A stretch of DNA of 64,000 bases from Opitutia bacterium Tous-C1TDCM (GCA_002288455.1 NEUS01000003.1:1-64000); one strand, 5' to 3'; numbered from the stretch's first letter, positions 34,594 through 43,590 are shown. The notes: a model not told the origin generated them from the sequence alone. Translations and numbers: made by a program.

Positions 34594-37500
34594 ATGGCTT
34601 TCAAGACGGCTCTCATCGCGGCGGGGTGCGGACTGGCGGCGGTCGCGCTTGCGGCGGAAAAAAAGGTCGAGCACCTCAATTCCTACACCAAGGCGTACGG
34701 GGAATCGAAGGGGGCGCTCGCCGTGGATCCGGCGAAGGATCTGCCGAGCTACGCCCCCGTCGAGGCCAAGGACGCCGTCGGCACCTGGCAGGTGAAGCGC
34801 GGCTTCAAGCTGGAGTTGGCCGCGCACGAGCCGCAGGTGCGCGACCCGATCGCGATCAGCTTCGACGAAAACGGCCGCATGTTCGTCTGCGAGATGGTCG
34901 ATTATTCCGAGGAACGGGACCACCAGCCGCATCTCGGCCGCATCTCCGTGCTCGAGGACCGGGACGGCGACGGCCGTTACGAAACCAGCAAGGTGTTTGC
35001 CGACAATCTGCCTTGGCCGACGGGTTTGATCTGGGCCAACGGCGGGCTTTTCGTCGGCGCGACGCCCGATATCTGGCGCCTTGAAGATCGGGACGGCGAC
35101 GGCGTCGCTGAGTTCCGCGAGGTCGTGTTCACCGGCTTCGGCAGCGGCCTCGCGCGGCTCAACGTGCAGGCCATGCTCAACAGTTTCGCGTGGGGGCAGG
35201 ACAACCGTATCCACGTGCAGAGCTCCGTCGGCAACCGCGGCAAGATCCGTTCGCCGAAACGGCCGGACTTGCCGGAAGCGGAATTGGCGGCGCGGGATTT
35301 CTGGTTCGACCCGAAGACCTACGAGTTCGGCTTCGAGGCCGGCGGCGCGCAGTACGGCATGAGTTTCGACGACTGGGGACGGAAGTTCGGCTGCTCCAAT
35401 TCCGACCATCTGCAATATTGGCTCTTCGACGACCGTTACGCCGGGCGCAACCCGTACTTCAATCTGCCCGGCCCGCGCCAGAGCATCGCGGCGGACGGCG
35501 GCGCGGCGGAGGTTTTCCGGATCAGCCCCGATGAACCCTGGCGGATTATCCGCACGCGGTGGCGCATCGGCGGCGTGGTCAAGGGTGTGGTCGAGGGTGG
35601 CGGGCGCGTGAGCGGGTATTTCACCGGCGCGACCGGAACGACGATTTTCCGCGGCGACGCCTACGGGCCGGAGTTCGTGAACAACTCCTTCACTGGCGAC
35701 GCCGGCGGCCAACTTGTGCACCGCAAGCAGATCGCGGCCGACGGCGTCTCCCTCGTGGGCCGGCGGCCCGCGGACGAGCAAGGCGTGGAATTCGCGGCCA
35801 GTCGCGACACCTGGGTCCGGGTCGTCAATTTTGCCAACGCGCCCGACGGCACGCTGCACGTGTGCGACATGTACCGCGAAGTGATCGAGCACCCGTGGAG
35901 CATCCCGGAGGAAATCAAAAAGCATCTCGACCTGAACCATGGCCGGGACCGCGGCCGCATCTACCGCGTCGTGCCCGATCAGCCGGGTTGGACGCGCCGG
36001 AACCAAGTGGCGCTGGGCCGCGCGACGACGGCGGAATTGGTCGCGACGCTCGAGCATCCGAACGGATGGCACCGGGACACGGCGTCGCGTTTGCTTTATG
36101 AACGCCAGGATCCGGCGGCGCCGGCGTTGCTCGCGAAATTGATCGCGGCGACGAAGTCGCCCGTGGCGCGCCACCAGGCCCTCGGCGTGCTCGACGGCCA
36201 GCGCGCGCTCGACGAAGCGGCGGTGCTGACGGCGCTGCGCGATGCGCACCCGCGGGTGCGTGAACGCGGCATCGTGCTGGCGGAGAAATTGCTCGCGCAG
36301 GGCAAGACTTCGGCGCGGCTGCACGAAGCGCTGGCCGCGTTGGCCGGCGATGCGGAAGCGCGGATCCGTTTCCAGTTGGCGTTTTCATTGCCCGCGGGCC
36401 TGAGCGCCAAGGACGGCACCGGCCCGGCGCCGCTGGCCGCCGCGCTGGTGCGACTCGCGTTGCGCGATGCCGGCGACACCTGGATCGCGGCGGCCTTACT
36501 CTCGGCGCCGCCCGCGGTGCTGAACACCGTGATTTTCCCCGCGCTGACGCGCGATCCCGCGGTCGGTGCGAAGTCGGCCGACTTTGTGGCGAAGCTCATC
36601 GAGACGGCGGCGGCCAGCCAGCGCGGCGAAGCGCTGCGGCCGCTCTTCGATCTCGTGGGCCGCGCCGGCGCGAGCCCGCTGTGGCTGCGCGCGCTGGGCG
36701 AAGGCCTGCGTCGGTCCGGTGGGTCCGTGGAACAGGCGGACCGCGAGGGCAAACTGGCCGCGGTTTTCGCGCGGGCCGCGACGACGGCGGCCGATGGCGC
36801 CGCTCCGGCGGCGGCGCGGCTGGCGGCGATCGAAGTGCTGGCGTCGGCGCCGTTTGCGCAGGGCCGGCCGGCGTTGGTGGCGGCGCTCGCTGCCGGCCAA
36901 GCGGCCGAGGTCCAACTCGCGGCGCTGCGCGTGCTCGCGACCGCGGCGCGGCCCGAAGTGACGCAGGCGTTGCTTGCGGCGTGGCCCGGTCTCGGCGAGA
37001 GCGGCCGGACGGCGGCGCTGGCGGCGATGCTGGCGCGCGAAGACCGGACGACGGCGCTTTTGCAGGCGGTGCAGGCTGGCAAGGTGGCGCCGGCGTTGTT
37101 CAGTGCGGCGCAGGTGCAGGCCTTGGTCCGGCACCGGACGCCGGCGATTGCGGCGCTCGCCAAGCAAGCGCTCGCAAGCGTGATCCCGCCCTCGCGCGAG
37201 GAAGTGGCGGCGAAATTCAAGGCCGCCGCAACTGCGACCGGGGATGCGGCGCGCGGCCGGGCGCAGTACCAGGCGCGTTGCCTGATTTGCCACAAAGCGG
37301 AAGGGGCCGGCATGGAACTCGGGCCCGATTTGATTTCGGTGAAGACGCGCGGCCGGGACGGTTTGCTGACGGCGATTCTCGAGCCGCACAAAGAGGTCGC
37401 GCCGCAGTACGTCGCGTACGATGTGTCGACGAAGGATGGCCAATCCTACACCGGCATGATCGCCCGCGACGATGCGACGAGCCTGACCCTGAAGATCATG

Positions 37501-37644
37501 GGCGGGGCGGAAATCGCGATCCCGCGGGCCAACGTCAAAGGCAGCCAATCCGCCGGGAAGAGCCTGATGCCCGAAGGGCTCGAAGCCGGCATGTCCGTGC
37601 AGGACATGGCCGACCTGCTGACCTTCATCGAGGAATTGAAGTAA
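34594..37644 (+). CDS. PVC-type haem-binding CxxCH protein with HEAT repeats
   Basis: A 1016-residue exported protein with a short signal peptide (LIAAGCGLAAVALAAE). Residues about 60-470 form the PVC membrane-bound-dehydrogenase propeller (FKLELAAHEPQVRDPIAISFDENGRMFV, LEDRDGDGRYETSKVFADN, VCDMYREVIEHPWSIP). About 500-860 are HEAT-like repeats, and the C-terminus is a cytochrome c domain with C896-L-I-C-H and a putative Met ligand in KSLMPEGLEAGM. It follows the SGNH-fused relative by 55 nt. Two such proteins in tandem suggest one periplasmic dehydrogenase system; substrate unknown. Confidence 0.92.
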   Translation: MAFKTALIAAGCGLAAVALAAEKKVEHLNSYTKAYGESKGALAVDPAKDLPSYAPVEAKDAVGTWQVKRGFKLELAAHEPQVRDPIAISFDENGRMFVCEMVDYSEERDHQPHLGRISVLEDRDGDGRYETSKVFADNLPWPTGLIWANGGLFVGATPDIWRLEDRDGDGVAEFREVVFTGFGSGLARLNVQAMLNSFAWGQDNRIHVQSSVGNRGKIRSPKRPDLPEAELAARDFWFDPKTYEFGFEAGGAQYGMSFDDWGRKFGCSNSDHLQYWLFDDRYAGRNPYFNLPGPRQSIAADGGAAEVFRISPDEPWRIIRTRWRIGGVVKGVVEGGGRVSGYFTGATGTTIFRGDAYGPEFVNNSFTGDAGGQLVHRKQIAADGVSLVGRRPADEQGVEFAASRDTWVRVVNFANAPDGTLHVCDMYREVIEHPWSIPEEIKKHLDLNHGRDRGRIYRVVPDQPGWTRRNQVALGRATTAELVATLEHPNGWHRDTASRLLYERQDPAAPALLAKLIAATKSPVARHQALGVLDGQRALDEAAVLTALRDAHPRVRERGIVLAEKLLAQGKTSARLHEALAALAGDAEARIRFQLAFSLPAGLSAKDGTGPAPLAAALVRLALRDAGDTWIAAALLSAPPAVLNTVIFPALTRDPAVGAKSADFVAKLIETAAASQRGEALRPLFDLVGRAGASPLWLRALGEGLRRSGGSVEQADREGKLAAVFARAATTAADGAAPAAARLAAIEVLASAPFAQGRPALVAALAAGQAAEVQLAALRVLATAARPEVTQALLAAWPGLGESGRTAALAAMLAREDRTTALLQAVQAGKVAPALFSAAQVQALVRHRTPAIAALAKQALASVIPPSREEVAAKFKAAATATGDAARGRAQYQARCLICHKAEGAGMELGPDLISVKTRGRDGLLTAILEPHKEVAPQYVAYDVSTKDGQSYTGMIARDDATSLTLKIMGGAEIAIPRANVKGSQSAGKSLMPEGLEAGMSVQDMADLLTFIEELK

Positions 37645-37667
37645 GCCGGAAACGCGGCGGGGCGGGG

Positions 37668-38519
37668 CTACTTGCCGCTGCGCTTCATCAACCCCTCGCG
37701 GGCGGCTTCGAGCTTGGCGCGTTCCGGCTTGGTCAAGCTGTTGATTCCCGAAGTCGCAATCTTGTCCAGCAAGGCGTCGATTTCCGCCATCGAGGTCGGG
37801 GCTCCGGCCGCAGTGGCGACGGGGGCTTCGGGCCGGTCGGGCTTGAATCCGGGGATGACGGTGAGTTTCGGCGCGCGGCGGCGCAGCCGGAATTTCGGCC
37901 ACGTCAGCAGTCCTTGCTGGTGCCGCACAAAGGCCCACGCGAAACCGGAGGTGCCGAGCAACGTGATCAACGCGACGACATCGCGGGCGGCGACGGCCAT
38001 CAGGGCAAAGATCGCGACGAGGATCGCGGCGACCCATTTCGCGAGCAAATTGAACAGCATCGGCAGGTCCGGGTGCAGCGTGGCCACGGCGATGAAGAGC
38101 GCGAAGGCGCCGGTCTGGCCGGCTAGCTGCGTCGGCCGCACGAAGCCGAGGAACGTGAGCAGCACGGGCGTGAGCAAATAGAGACTGCCGTAAAGGGTGA
38201 GGAACACGCGGCGGCCGAAGAAGCGTTCCAGTTCGCGGCCGAACCAGACGATCATGAACATATCGACCACGAACCAGAGGCTCGGCGGATTGTTCAGGCC
38301 GTAGGTGAAGAGACGCCAAATCTGGCCGCGCAGCACGGTCTCGCTCGAAAAGGAAAGCCACGCGAGCCCCCCGCCGAAGTTGGTCGCGAGCAGCAGGGTC
38401 GAAACCACCATCGATGCGACCAGTCCGGCGACGATCATGTGCGCTGCGTACAGGGGATAGCCGCGCACCCACGTGATGGGTTGCTGTTCCTGCGAGTACG
38501 CGTTGCCGAATCCACTCAT
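37668..38519 (-). CDS. rhomboid-like membrane protein with C-terminal DUF6576-like tail, probably catalytically inactive
   Basis: A 283-residue protein; the ATG at 38519 is the last start before the first membrane span (the track merges it into an ORF from 40397). About six membrane segments follow in rhomboid order (MIVAGLVASMVVSTLLL, WRLFTYGLNN, WFGRELERFFGRRVFLTLY). The catalytic GxSG site is replaced by G134-Q-T-G137, and the expected His-containing last helix reads SGFAWAFVRHQQ without the AHxxG motif, so proteolysis is unlikely. The soluble tail ends EIDALLDKIATSGINSLTKPERAKLE, matching the small domain often found at the end of bacterial rhomboids. Convergent with the haem protein gene. 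Confidence 0.82.
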   Translation of the reverse strand: MSGFGNAYSQEQQPITWVRGYPLYAAHMIVAGLVASMVVSTLLLATNFGGGLAWLSFSSETVLRGQIWRLFTYGLNNPPSLWFVVDMFMIVWFGRELERFFGRRVFLTLYGSLYLLTPVLLTFLGFVRPTQLAGQTGAFALFIAVATLHPDLPMLFNLLAKWVAAILVAIFALMAVAARDVVALITLLGTSGFAWAFVRHQQGLLTWPKFRLRRRAPKLTVIPGFKPDRPEAPVATAAGAPTSMAEIDALLDKIATSGINSLTKPERAKLEAAREGLMKRSGK

Positions 38520-38583
38520 GCCCGCACCTTGGCGCCCGCGCCGTTGGGCCGCAAGTCGCGACCTCGGGCGGAAACTGCGCAGT

Positions 38584-38703
38584 AGGGGCGCGGCTCGTCC
38601 GCACCCGTTCGGGCAGGGCGCGCACGGTCCGGATCGGTCGGACACAAGATTCGGATCGGGCGCACGAGGCGATGATCGGGCGCGCACGAGGCGCGCCCCT
38701 GCG
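38584..38703. repeat. GGGGCGC palindromic repeat, family 2, copy B
   Basis: The left end AGGGGCGCG (38584-38592) is inverted at 38692-38700. Two GGGCGCACGAGGCG-like direct repeats lie inside, and 38678-38703 matches copy A over 26 nt. It fills much of the divergent spacer between the rhomboid-like gene and the esterase. Confidence 0.8.
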
Positions 38704-38786
38704 CCGAGTTGCGCCCGGAACGCGGAATCCGCGCCGGCGGTCTTGCCTTCGCGGTTCGCGCCGGGCGAGGCTGTCCGCGTTACCCC

Positions 38787-40370
38787 ATGAAAAAATCCGC
38801 CTTCCTCGCGGCCGCATGGCTGCTGCTCGCGCTCGCCGCCCGCGCCGAATTGAAAATGCCCGCCGTCTTCGGCGACTTTATGGTCCTGCAGCAGAAGCAG
38901 GCCAATCCGGTGTGGGGTTGGGACGACCCGGGCACCAAGGTCACCGTCACCTTTGCCGGCCAAACCTATCCCGCCACCGCGGGCGCCGACGGGCGTTGGC
39001 AGGTGAAACTCGCCGCCGCGGCCGCCAACAAAAACGGCCAGGTCCTCGCCGTCGCGACCGCGAAGGAAAAGCGCGAATTCAAAGACGTGCTGATCGGCGA
39101 AGTCTGGATGTGCTCCGGCCAATCCAACATGCAGTGGTCGCTCGGCCAGACCTACACGGGCGATCTCGAAGGCGCCGGCGCGCGCCGCAGCCATCTCCGC
39201 ATCATCTCCGTCCCCCAGGTCGGCACGCAGGAACTGAAGACCGATTTCAAGGGCCGTTGGGAAATCGCGAATCCGGAAAACGCGAAAGGCTTCAGCGCCA
39301 TCGGCTATCTCTACGGCCGCTACCTCCACGATATCCTCGACGTCCCGGTCGGCCTGATCGACAACGCTTGGGGCGGTTCCGCCGCCGAGGCCTGGATCCG
39401 CCGCGAGACCGTCGAAAAAGATCCGCGTTTCGCGACCCTCATGGCCAACACCCGCAGGCGCGAAGCCGACGTGCAGACGGAGAAGTCCAAAGCCGACTTC
39501 GCCGCCGCGCAGGCCAAGTGGAAGGAAAACGCCGAGAAGGCCAAGGCCGCCAAAAAGGCGGCGCCGGCCGCGCCCGTCGCCCCGACCGCCTGGCTCACCG
39601 GCAACGCCCGCCCCGGCAACATCTTCGCCGGCGTCGTGCATCCGACGCTCGGTTACGGCCTCCGCGGCGTGATCTGGTACCAGGGCGAGTCCAACGCCTC
39701 CCGCGCCCACGAGCACCGCGAGCTCTTCCCGTTTTTGATCGAGCAATGGCGCAAGGAACAGGGGCAGGGCGATTTCAGCTTCTACTGGGTCCAGCTTGCC
39801 GATTTCCGCGCCGAGAAGGCCGAGCCGGGCGAAAGCGACTGGGCCGAACTCCGCGAATCCCAGACCAAGACCCTGCGCCTGCCGAAGACCGGCCAGGCCG
39901 TCATCATCGACGTCGGCGAGGGCCGCGACATCCACCCGCGCAACAAATATGACGTCGCCTCCCGCCTCGTCCGCTGGGCCCTCGTGCAGGACTACGGCCT
40001 GAAGTTCCCGTACCGCAGTCCCGAATACAAGAGCGTCGCCTTCGACGGCGCCAAGGCGACCGTCACGCTCGACACCTTCGGGAGCTCGCTGCGCGCCTTC
40101 GACATCAACGAGGCCCGCGGCTTCGCGGTCTGCGGCGCCGACCGCGTCTGGCACTGGGCCACCGGCAAGATCGTCGGGCCCAACCAGGTCGAAGTGACGA
40201 GCGACAAGGTCGCCGCCCCCGTCGCCGTCCGCTATGCCTGGGCCGACAACCCGGTTTGCAACCTCTACTCGGCCGACGGCCTGCCGGTGACGCCGTTCCG
40301 CACCGACGATTTCGACTACACGACGAAGCCCAAGCCGCCCGCGCCCGCCGCGGTCGCGCCGAAATCCTGA
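38787..40370 (+). CDS. sialate O-acetylesterase family protein (SGNH hydrolase)
   Basis: A 527-residue secreted protein. The ATG at 38787 opens a signal peptide (MKKSAFLAAAWLLLALAARA); the track start at 38709 is too early. An N-terminal beta-sandwich (LKMPAVFGDFMVLQQ, VWGWDDPGTKVTV) is followed by the SASA/SGNH domain with the catalytic serine in EVWMCSGQSNMQW (about 113), VIWYQGESNA, and the C-terminal D-x-x-H in GEGRDIHPRNKYDVA. Family members remove O-acetyl groups from sugars. An alanine/lysine-rich insert (AEKAKAAKKAAPAAPVAPTA) interrupts the domain. It precedes a sulfatase in the same direction, separated by a repeat element. Confidence 0.92.
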   Translation: MKKSAFLAAAWLLLALAARAELKMPAVFGDFMVLQQKQANPVWGWDDPGTKVTVTFAGQTYPATAGADGRWQVKLAAAAANKNGQVLAVATAKEKREFKDVLIGEVWMCSGQSNMQWSLGQTYTGDLEGAGARRSHLRIISVPQVGTQELKTDFKGRWEIANPENAKGFSAIGYLYGRYLHDILDVPVGLIDNAWGGSAAEAWIRRETVEKDPRFATLMANTRRREADVQTEKSKADFAAAQAKWKENAEKAKAAKKAAPAAPVAPTAWLTGNARPGNIFAGVVHPTLGYGLRGVIWYQGESNASRAHEHRELFPFLIEQWRKEQGQGDFSFYWVQLADFRAEKAEPGESDWAELRESQTKTLRLPKTGQAVIIDVGEGRDIHPRNKYDVASRLVRWALVQDYGLKFPYRSPEYKSVAFDGAKATVTLDTFGSSLRAFDINEARGFAVCGADRVWHWATGKIVGPNQVEVTSDKVAAPVAVRYAWADNPVCNLYSADGLPVTPFRTDDFDYTTKPKPPAPAAVAPKS

Positions 40371-40382
40371 TTGCGGATTTTT

Positions 40383-40480
40383 GACCACGGATGGCACGCA
40401 TGAACCCGGCTCAAGCCGGATTCATGCAGTCGAGAGTTGAAAGTTGAGAGTTGAGAGATCGATCCGTGACATCCGTGGTC
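40383..40480. repeat. 98-bp element with 11-bp inverted ends and nested heptamer array
   Basis: The ends are perfect inverted repeats: GACCACGGATG (40383-40393) and its complement (40470-40480). Inside lie a hairpin with arms GCATGAA/TTCATGC and CCGGCT/AGCCGG (40398-40427) and an NGTTGAN array (AGTCGAG, AGTTGAA, AGTTGAG, AGTTGAG; about 40428-40456). The array is followed by a GATCGATCCGT tail resembling the one at 26137. Confidence 0.82.
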
Positions 40481-40515
40481 CTCTGCTTTTGTCCGAAAAC
40501 CCCGCTATCCCCGCC

Positions 40516-41859
40516 ATGAACCTGCGCCGCTTCCTTGTTTCGATGCTCGTCGCTGTCGCCGCGTCCGCGGGCGCGTCCGCCGCCGAACGCCGCCCCAACA
40601 TCATTCTGATCATGGCCGACGATTTCGGCTACGAGTGCGTCACCGCCAACGGCGGCGAGTCGTACCGCACGCCGCAACTCGACCGGCTGGCGGCCACGGG
40701 CGCGCGGTTCGAGCAGTGCTACGTCCAGCCGCTGTGCACGCCGACGCGCGTGCAGCTGATGACCGGCCTGTACAATGTCCGCAACTACATCGACTTCGGC
40801 ACACTCGATCCGCAGGCGACGACCTTCGGCCACCTGTTCAAGCGCGCGGGCTATGTCACCGGTGTCGCCGGAAAATGGCAGCTCGGCGCGGGGGCGGACC
40901 TGCCGCAGCGCTTCGGTTTCGACGAAGCCTACCTGTGGCAGCACACGCGCGAGGGGAACGCGAAGCCCGCGCGCTACGCCAATCCCGGTCTGGAACACAA
41001 CGCGCGCGAGCTCGACTTCACCCGGGGCGAATACGGTCCGACCCTCGTCAACGACTTCGCCCTCGATTTCGTGGCGCGGCACCGGGAAAAGCCGTTCTTC
41101 CTCTACTACCCGATGATCCTGACGCACGACCCGTTCCAGCCGACGCCGGACAGCGGGGATTGGGATCCGAAAACCAAGGGCGAGCGCGAGAAGCGGGACC
41201 TGAAGCACTTCGCGGACATGACCGCTTACATGGACAACCTCATCGGCCGACTCGTCGCCAAGCTCGAGGCGCTTGGGCTGCGCGACAACACGCTGCTCGT
41301 CTTCATCGGCGACAACGGCACCCACTCCTCCGTCACCTCGCAGTTCAAGGGCAAGCCGTACCAAGGGGGCAAGGGCACGCGCACGGCGCGCGGCAACCAT
41401 GTGCCGTTGATCGTGAATTGGCCGGGCCGGGTGCCGGCGGGCACGGTCAACGCCGACCTCGTCGCGAGCGTGGATTTTCTGCCGACGATCTGCGCGGCGG
41501 CGGGCATTCCGCTGGCGAAGGATTTCGCCACCGACGGCGTCAGTTTCTGGCCGCAGGCCCGCGGCGAAAAGGGCACGCCCCGCGAAACGCTCTACACCTG
41601 GTATGTGCGCAACGGCGGCCCGACGCCGCAGTGGGAATTCGCGATGAGCCGGACGCACAAACTTTACCGCGACGGCGCCTTCGTCGACCTGCGGGCGGAT
41701 CCTTTCGAGGAACGCCCGCTCCGGGTCGAGCAACAGACGGGCGCGGCGGCGACCGAAGCCGTGAAACTGCAGGCCGAGCTGGACCGTTTCCGCACCGCGC
41801 GGCCCGCCCATTTGCTCAAGCCGATCGTGCGGCCCGCGGCGAAGAAAACGGGAGAATGA
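40516..41859 (+). CDS. sulfatase
   Basis: A 447-residue sulfatase; the ATG at 40516 (MNLRRFLVSMLVAVAASAGA) starts the signal peptide, whereas the track start at 40444 falls in the repeat. NIILIMADDFGYE (28-40) has the metal aspartates, C74-T-P-T-R78 is the formylglycine motif, and FIGDNGTHSSVTSQFKGK the second metal and substrate block. It is shorter than the three sulfatases at the window start and of a different subfamily (CTPTR, arylsulfatase-A-like). The upstream neighbour is an O-acetylesterase, which suggests removal of decorations from a modified glycan. Confidence 0.94.
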   Translation: MNLRRFLVSMLVAVAASAGASAAERRPNIILIMADDFGYECVTANGGESYRTPQLDRLAATGARFEQCYVQPLCTPTRVQLMTGLYNVRNYIDFGTLDPQATTFGHLFKRAGYVTGVAGKWQLGAGADLPQRFGFDEAYLWQHTREGNAKPARYANPGLEHNARELDFTRGEYGPTLVNDFALDFVARHREKPFFLYYPMILTHDPFQPTPDSGDWDPKTKGEREKRDLKHFADMTAYMDNLIGRLVAKLEALGLRDNTLLVFIGDNGTHSSVTSQFKGKPYQGGKGTRTARGNHVPLIVNWPGRVPAGTVNADLVASVDFLPTICAAAGIPLAKDFATDGVSFWPQARGEKGTPRETLYTWYVRNGGPTPQWEFAMSRTHKLYRDGAFVDLRADPFEERPLRVEQQTGAAATEAVKLQAELDRFRTARPAHLLKPIVRPAAKKTGE

Positions 41860-41860
41860 C

Positions 41861-41912
41861 GCAGGGGCGTCGCTGGCCGACGCCCGTGGGCGCCGACGAG
41901 CGACGCCCCTGC
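41861..41912. repeat. GGGGCGTCGC palindrome, family 2, copy C
   Basis: Perfect 14-bp arms GCAGGGGCGTCGCT (41861-41874) and AGCGACGCCCCTGC (41899-41912) are separated by 24 nt that are themselves partly self-complementary. It begins 2 nt after the sulfatase stop. There is no T-run, so it is hairpin-forming but not a classical terminator. Confidence 0.85.
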
Positions 41913-42000
41913 CCAAGCCGGTACACCGTGCGGTGCGGTGCGGCGGAATTTCCGTTTGCTCCCCGTGGGGCCGCGCTTCACGGTGCCCGGTTACGTTTCC

Positions 42001-43482
42001 ATGAGCGACCTTCCCCCCGACATCTCCCATGACCAGCACGCGGTCCGCCGGCAAAAGCTGGCCGAAATGCGCGCCGCCGGTTCCGATCCGTTTCGCGCCA
42101 ACGTCGCGACCACGCACTTCTCGGGAGACGCGCTCAAAGCCTACGTCGAGGGCCAGGAAAACACCGTCCCGGTCACCGTCGCCGGCCGCCTCGTCGTCAT
42201 CCGCGACATGGGCAAAAGCCAATTCGTCAAGATTCTCGACCAGCAGGGGCAGATCCAGCTCTACGTGAAGAAGGACGTCGTGGGCGAGGCCGCCTACGTC
42301 GCGTTCAAGAAGCTCGATCTCGGCGACATCGTCGGCGCCACCGGCACGCTCTTCAAAACCAAGACCGGCGAGGTCACGGTGCGCGTCGACCGCTATGTGC
42401 TCGTGGCCAAGGCGCTCCGGCCCTTGCCGGAAAAATGGCACGGCCTGAGCGATGCGGAGACGGTTTACCGGCAGCGTTACCTCGACGTGATTGTGAATCC
42501 GGAATCGCGCGCGCGCCTGATGCTGCGTTCGAAGATCGTCTCGCACGTGCGGCGTTTCCTCGAGGACCGGCAGTTTCTCGAAGTCGAGACGCCCGTGCTC
42601 GAAGCCACCGCCGGCGGCGCCGCGGCCCGGCCCTTCGTCACGCACCACAACGCCCTCGACGTCGATTTCTTCCTGCGCATCGCGACGGAGCTGCGGCTCA
42701 AGCGCATGCTGGTCGGCGGCTTCGACCGCGTGTTCGAGATCGGGCGGATCTTCCGCAACGAAGGCGTTTCCCGCCGCCACAATCCCGAATTCACGATGCT
42801 CGAGGTTTACCAGGCCTACAGCGATTACCGCGGGATGATGGGGCTGATCCGCGATTTGATGACCTCGCTCGTGCGCGAGGTGATCAAGCCGGCCGACGGT
42901 TCCCTCAAGATCAAGCACGCCGCGAGCGGGCAGGACATCGACTTCGGCGGCGAATGGCGCGAGGTGAAGTACAAGGACCTGATCCGCGAGGCCACGGGCG
43001 ACGCGGAGTGGTTCGCGCGCTCCGAGGCGGAAAAGATCGCGAAAGCCGAAGCGATGGGCCTCGGCGTCAACCCGGCCTGGGAGGAATTCGAAATCACCAA
43101 CGAGATCTTCTCGAAACGCATCGAGCCGACCTTGATCCAGCCGACCTTCGTCACGCACCTGCCGAAGGAACTTTGCCCGTTGGCCAAGATCACGCCGGAC
43201 GACCCGACGACAATCGATGTCTTCGAGCTCACGATCGGCGGCATGGAAGTGGCGCCGGCGTATTCGGAACAGAACGACCCCGACGTGCAGCGCCAGATGT
43301 TCGAGGCGCAGGCCGGCGAGGAAAAGCAGAACATCGACCACGATTTCCTGCTCGCCCTCGAGCACGGCATGCCGCCCGCCGGCGGCATGGGCGTCGGCAT
43401 CGACCGCCTCTGTATTTTGCTCACCGGCGCGGAAAGCATCCGCGACGTGATCCTCTTCCCGCAGCTGAGGCCGGGAAGCTGA
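42001..43482 (+). CDS. lysS: lysyl-tRNA synthetase, class II
   Basis: A 493-residue class II LysRS. The ATG at 42001 is chosen over the track's 41938. An OB-fold anticodon-binding domain (about 55-150, VTVAGRLVVIRDMGKSQFVKILD) is followed by the catalytic core: motif 1 region (FLEVETPVLEATAGGAAARPF), motif 2 (FEIGRIFRNEGVSRRHNPEFTMLE) and motif 3 (GGMGVGIDRLCILLTG). It charges tRNA-Lys in the cytoplasm. lolC follows after a 108-nt spacer made entirely of repeat; the lysS-lolC order is common in Verrucomicrobiota and other groups. Confidence 0.97.
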   Translation: MSDLPPDISHDQHAVRRQKLAEMRAAGSDPFRANVATTHFSGDALKAYVEGQENTVPVTVAGRLVVIRDMGKSQFVKILDQQGQIQLYVKKDVVGEAAYVAFKKLDLGDIVGATGTLFKTKTGEVTVRVDRYVLVAKALRPLPEKWHGLSDAETVYRQRYLDVIVNPESRARLMLRSKIVSHVRRFLEDRQFLEVETPVLEATAGGAAARPFVTHHNALDVDFFLRIATELRLKRMLVGGFDRVFEIGRIFRNEGVSRRHNPEFTMLEVYQAYSDYRGMMGLIRDLMTSLVREVIKPADGSLKIKHAASGQDIDFGGEWREVKYKDLIREATGDAEWFARSEAEKIAKAEAMGLGVNPAWEEFEITNEIFSKRIEPTLIQPTFVTHLPKELCPLAKITPDDPTTIDVFELTIGGMEVAPAYSEQNDPDVQRQMFEAQAGEEKQNIDHDFLLALEHGMPPAGGMGVGIDRLCILLTGAESIRDVILFPQLRPGS

Positions 43483-43590
43483 AAATCGGGAAAGCGCAAA
43501 ATCGGAAAAGCGGAAAACTCGACCCGCTGATTTCAGGCTGCATCGCCGTTTCCCGCTTTCCCAATTTCCCGCTTTTCCACTTTTCTGTCG
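43483..43590. repeat. GGAAA-type inverted array filling the lysS-lolC spacer
   Basis: The left part (43483-43520) has units such as AATCGGGAAAGCG and GGAAAAGCGG. The right part (about 43553-43587) is the inverted form (CGTTTCCCGCTTTCCC, CGCTTTTCC). Together they reach from the base after the lysS stop to the base before the lolC ATG. Same unit type as 27533-27622. Confidence 0.85.

Noticed and set aside
41861-41912. Rho-independent terminator of the sulfatase at 40516
   Set aside because: The 14-bp stem is strong, but the 24-nt loop and lack of a T-run, plus its kinship with two other GGGGCG repeats, favour a repeat element.
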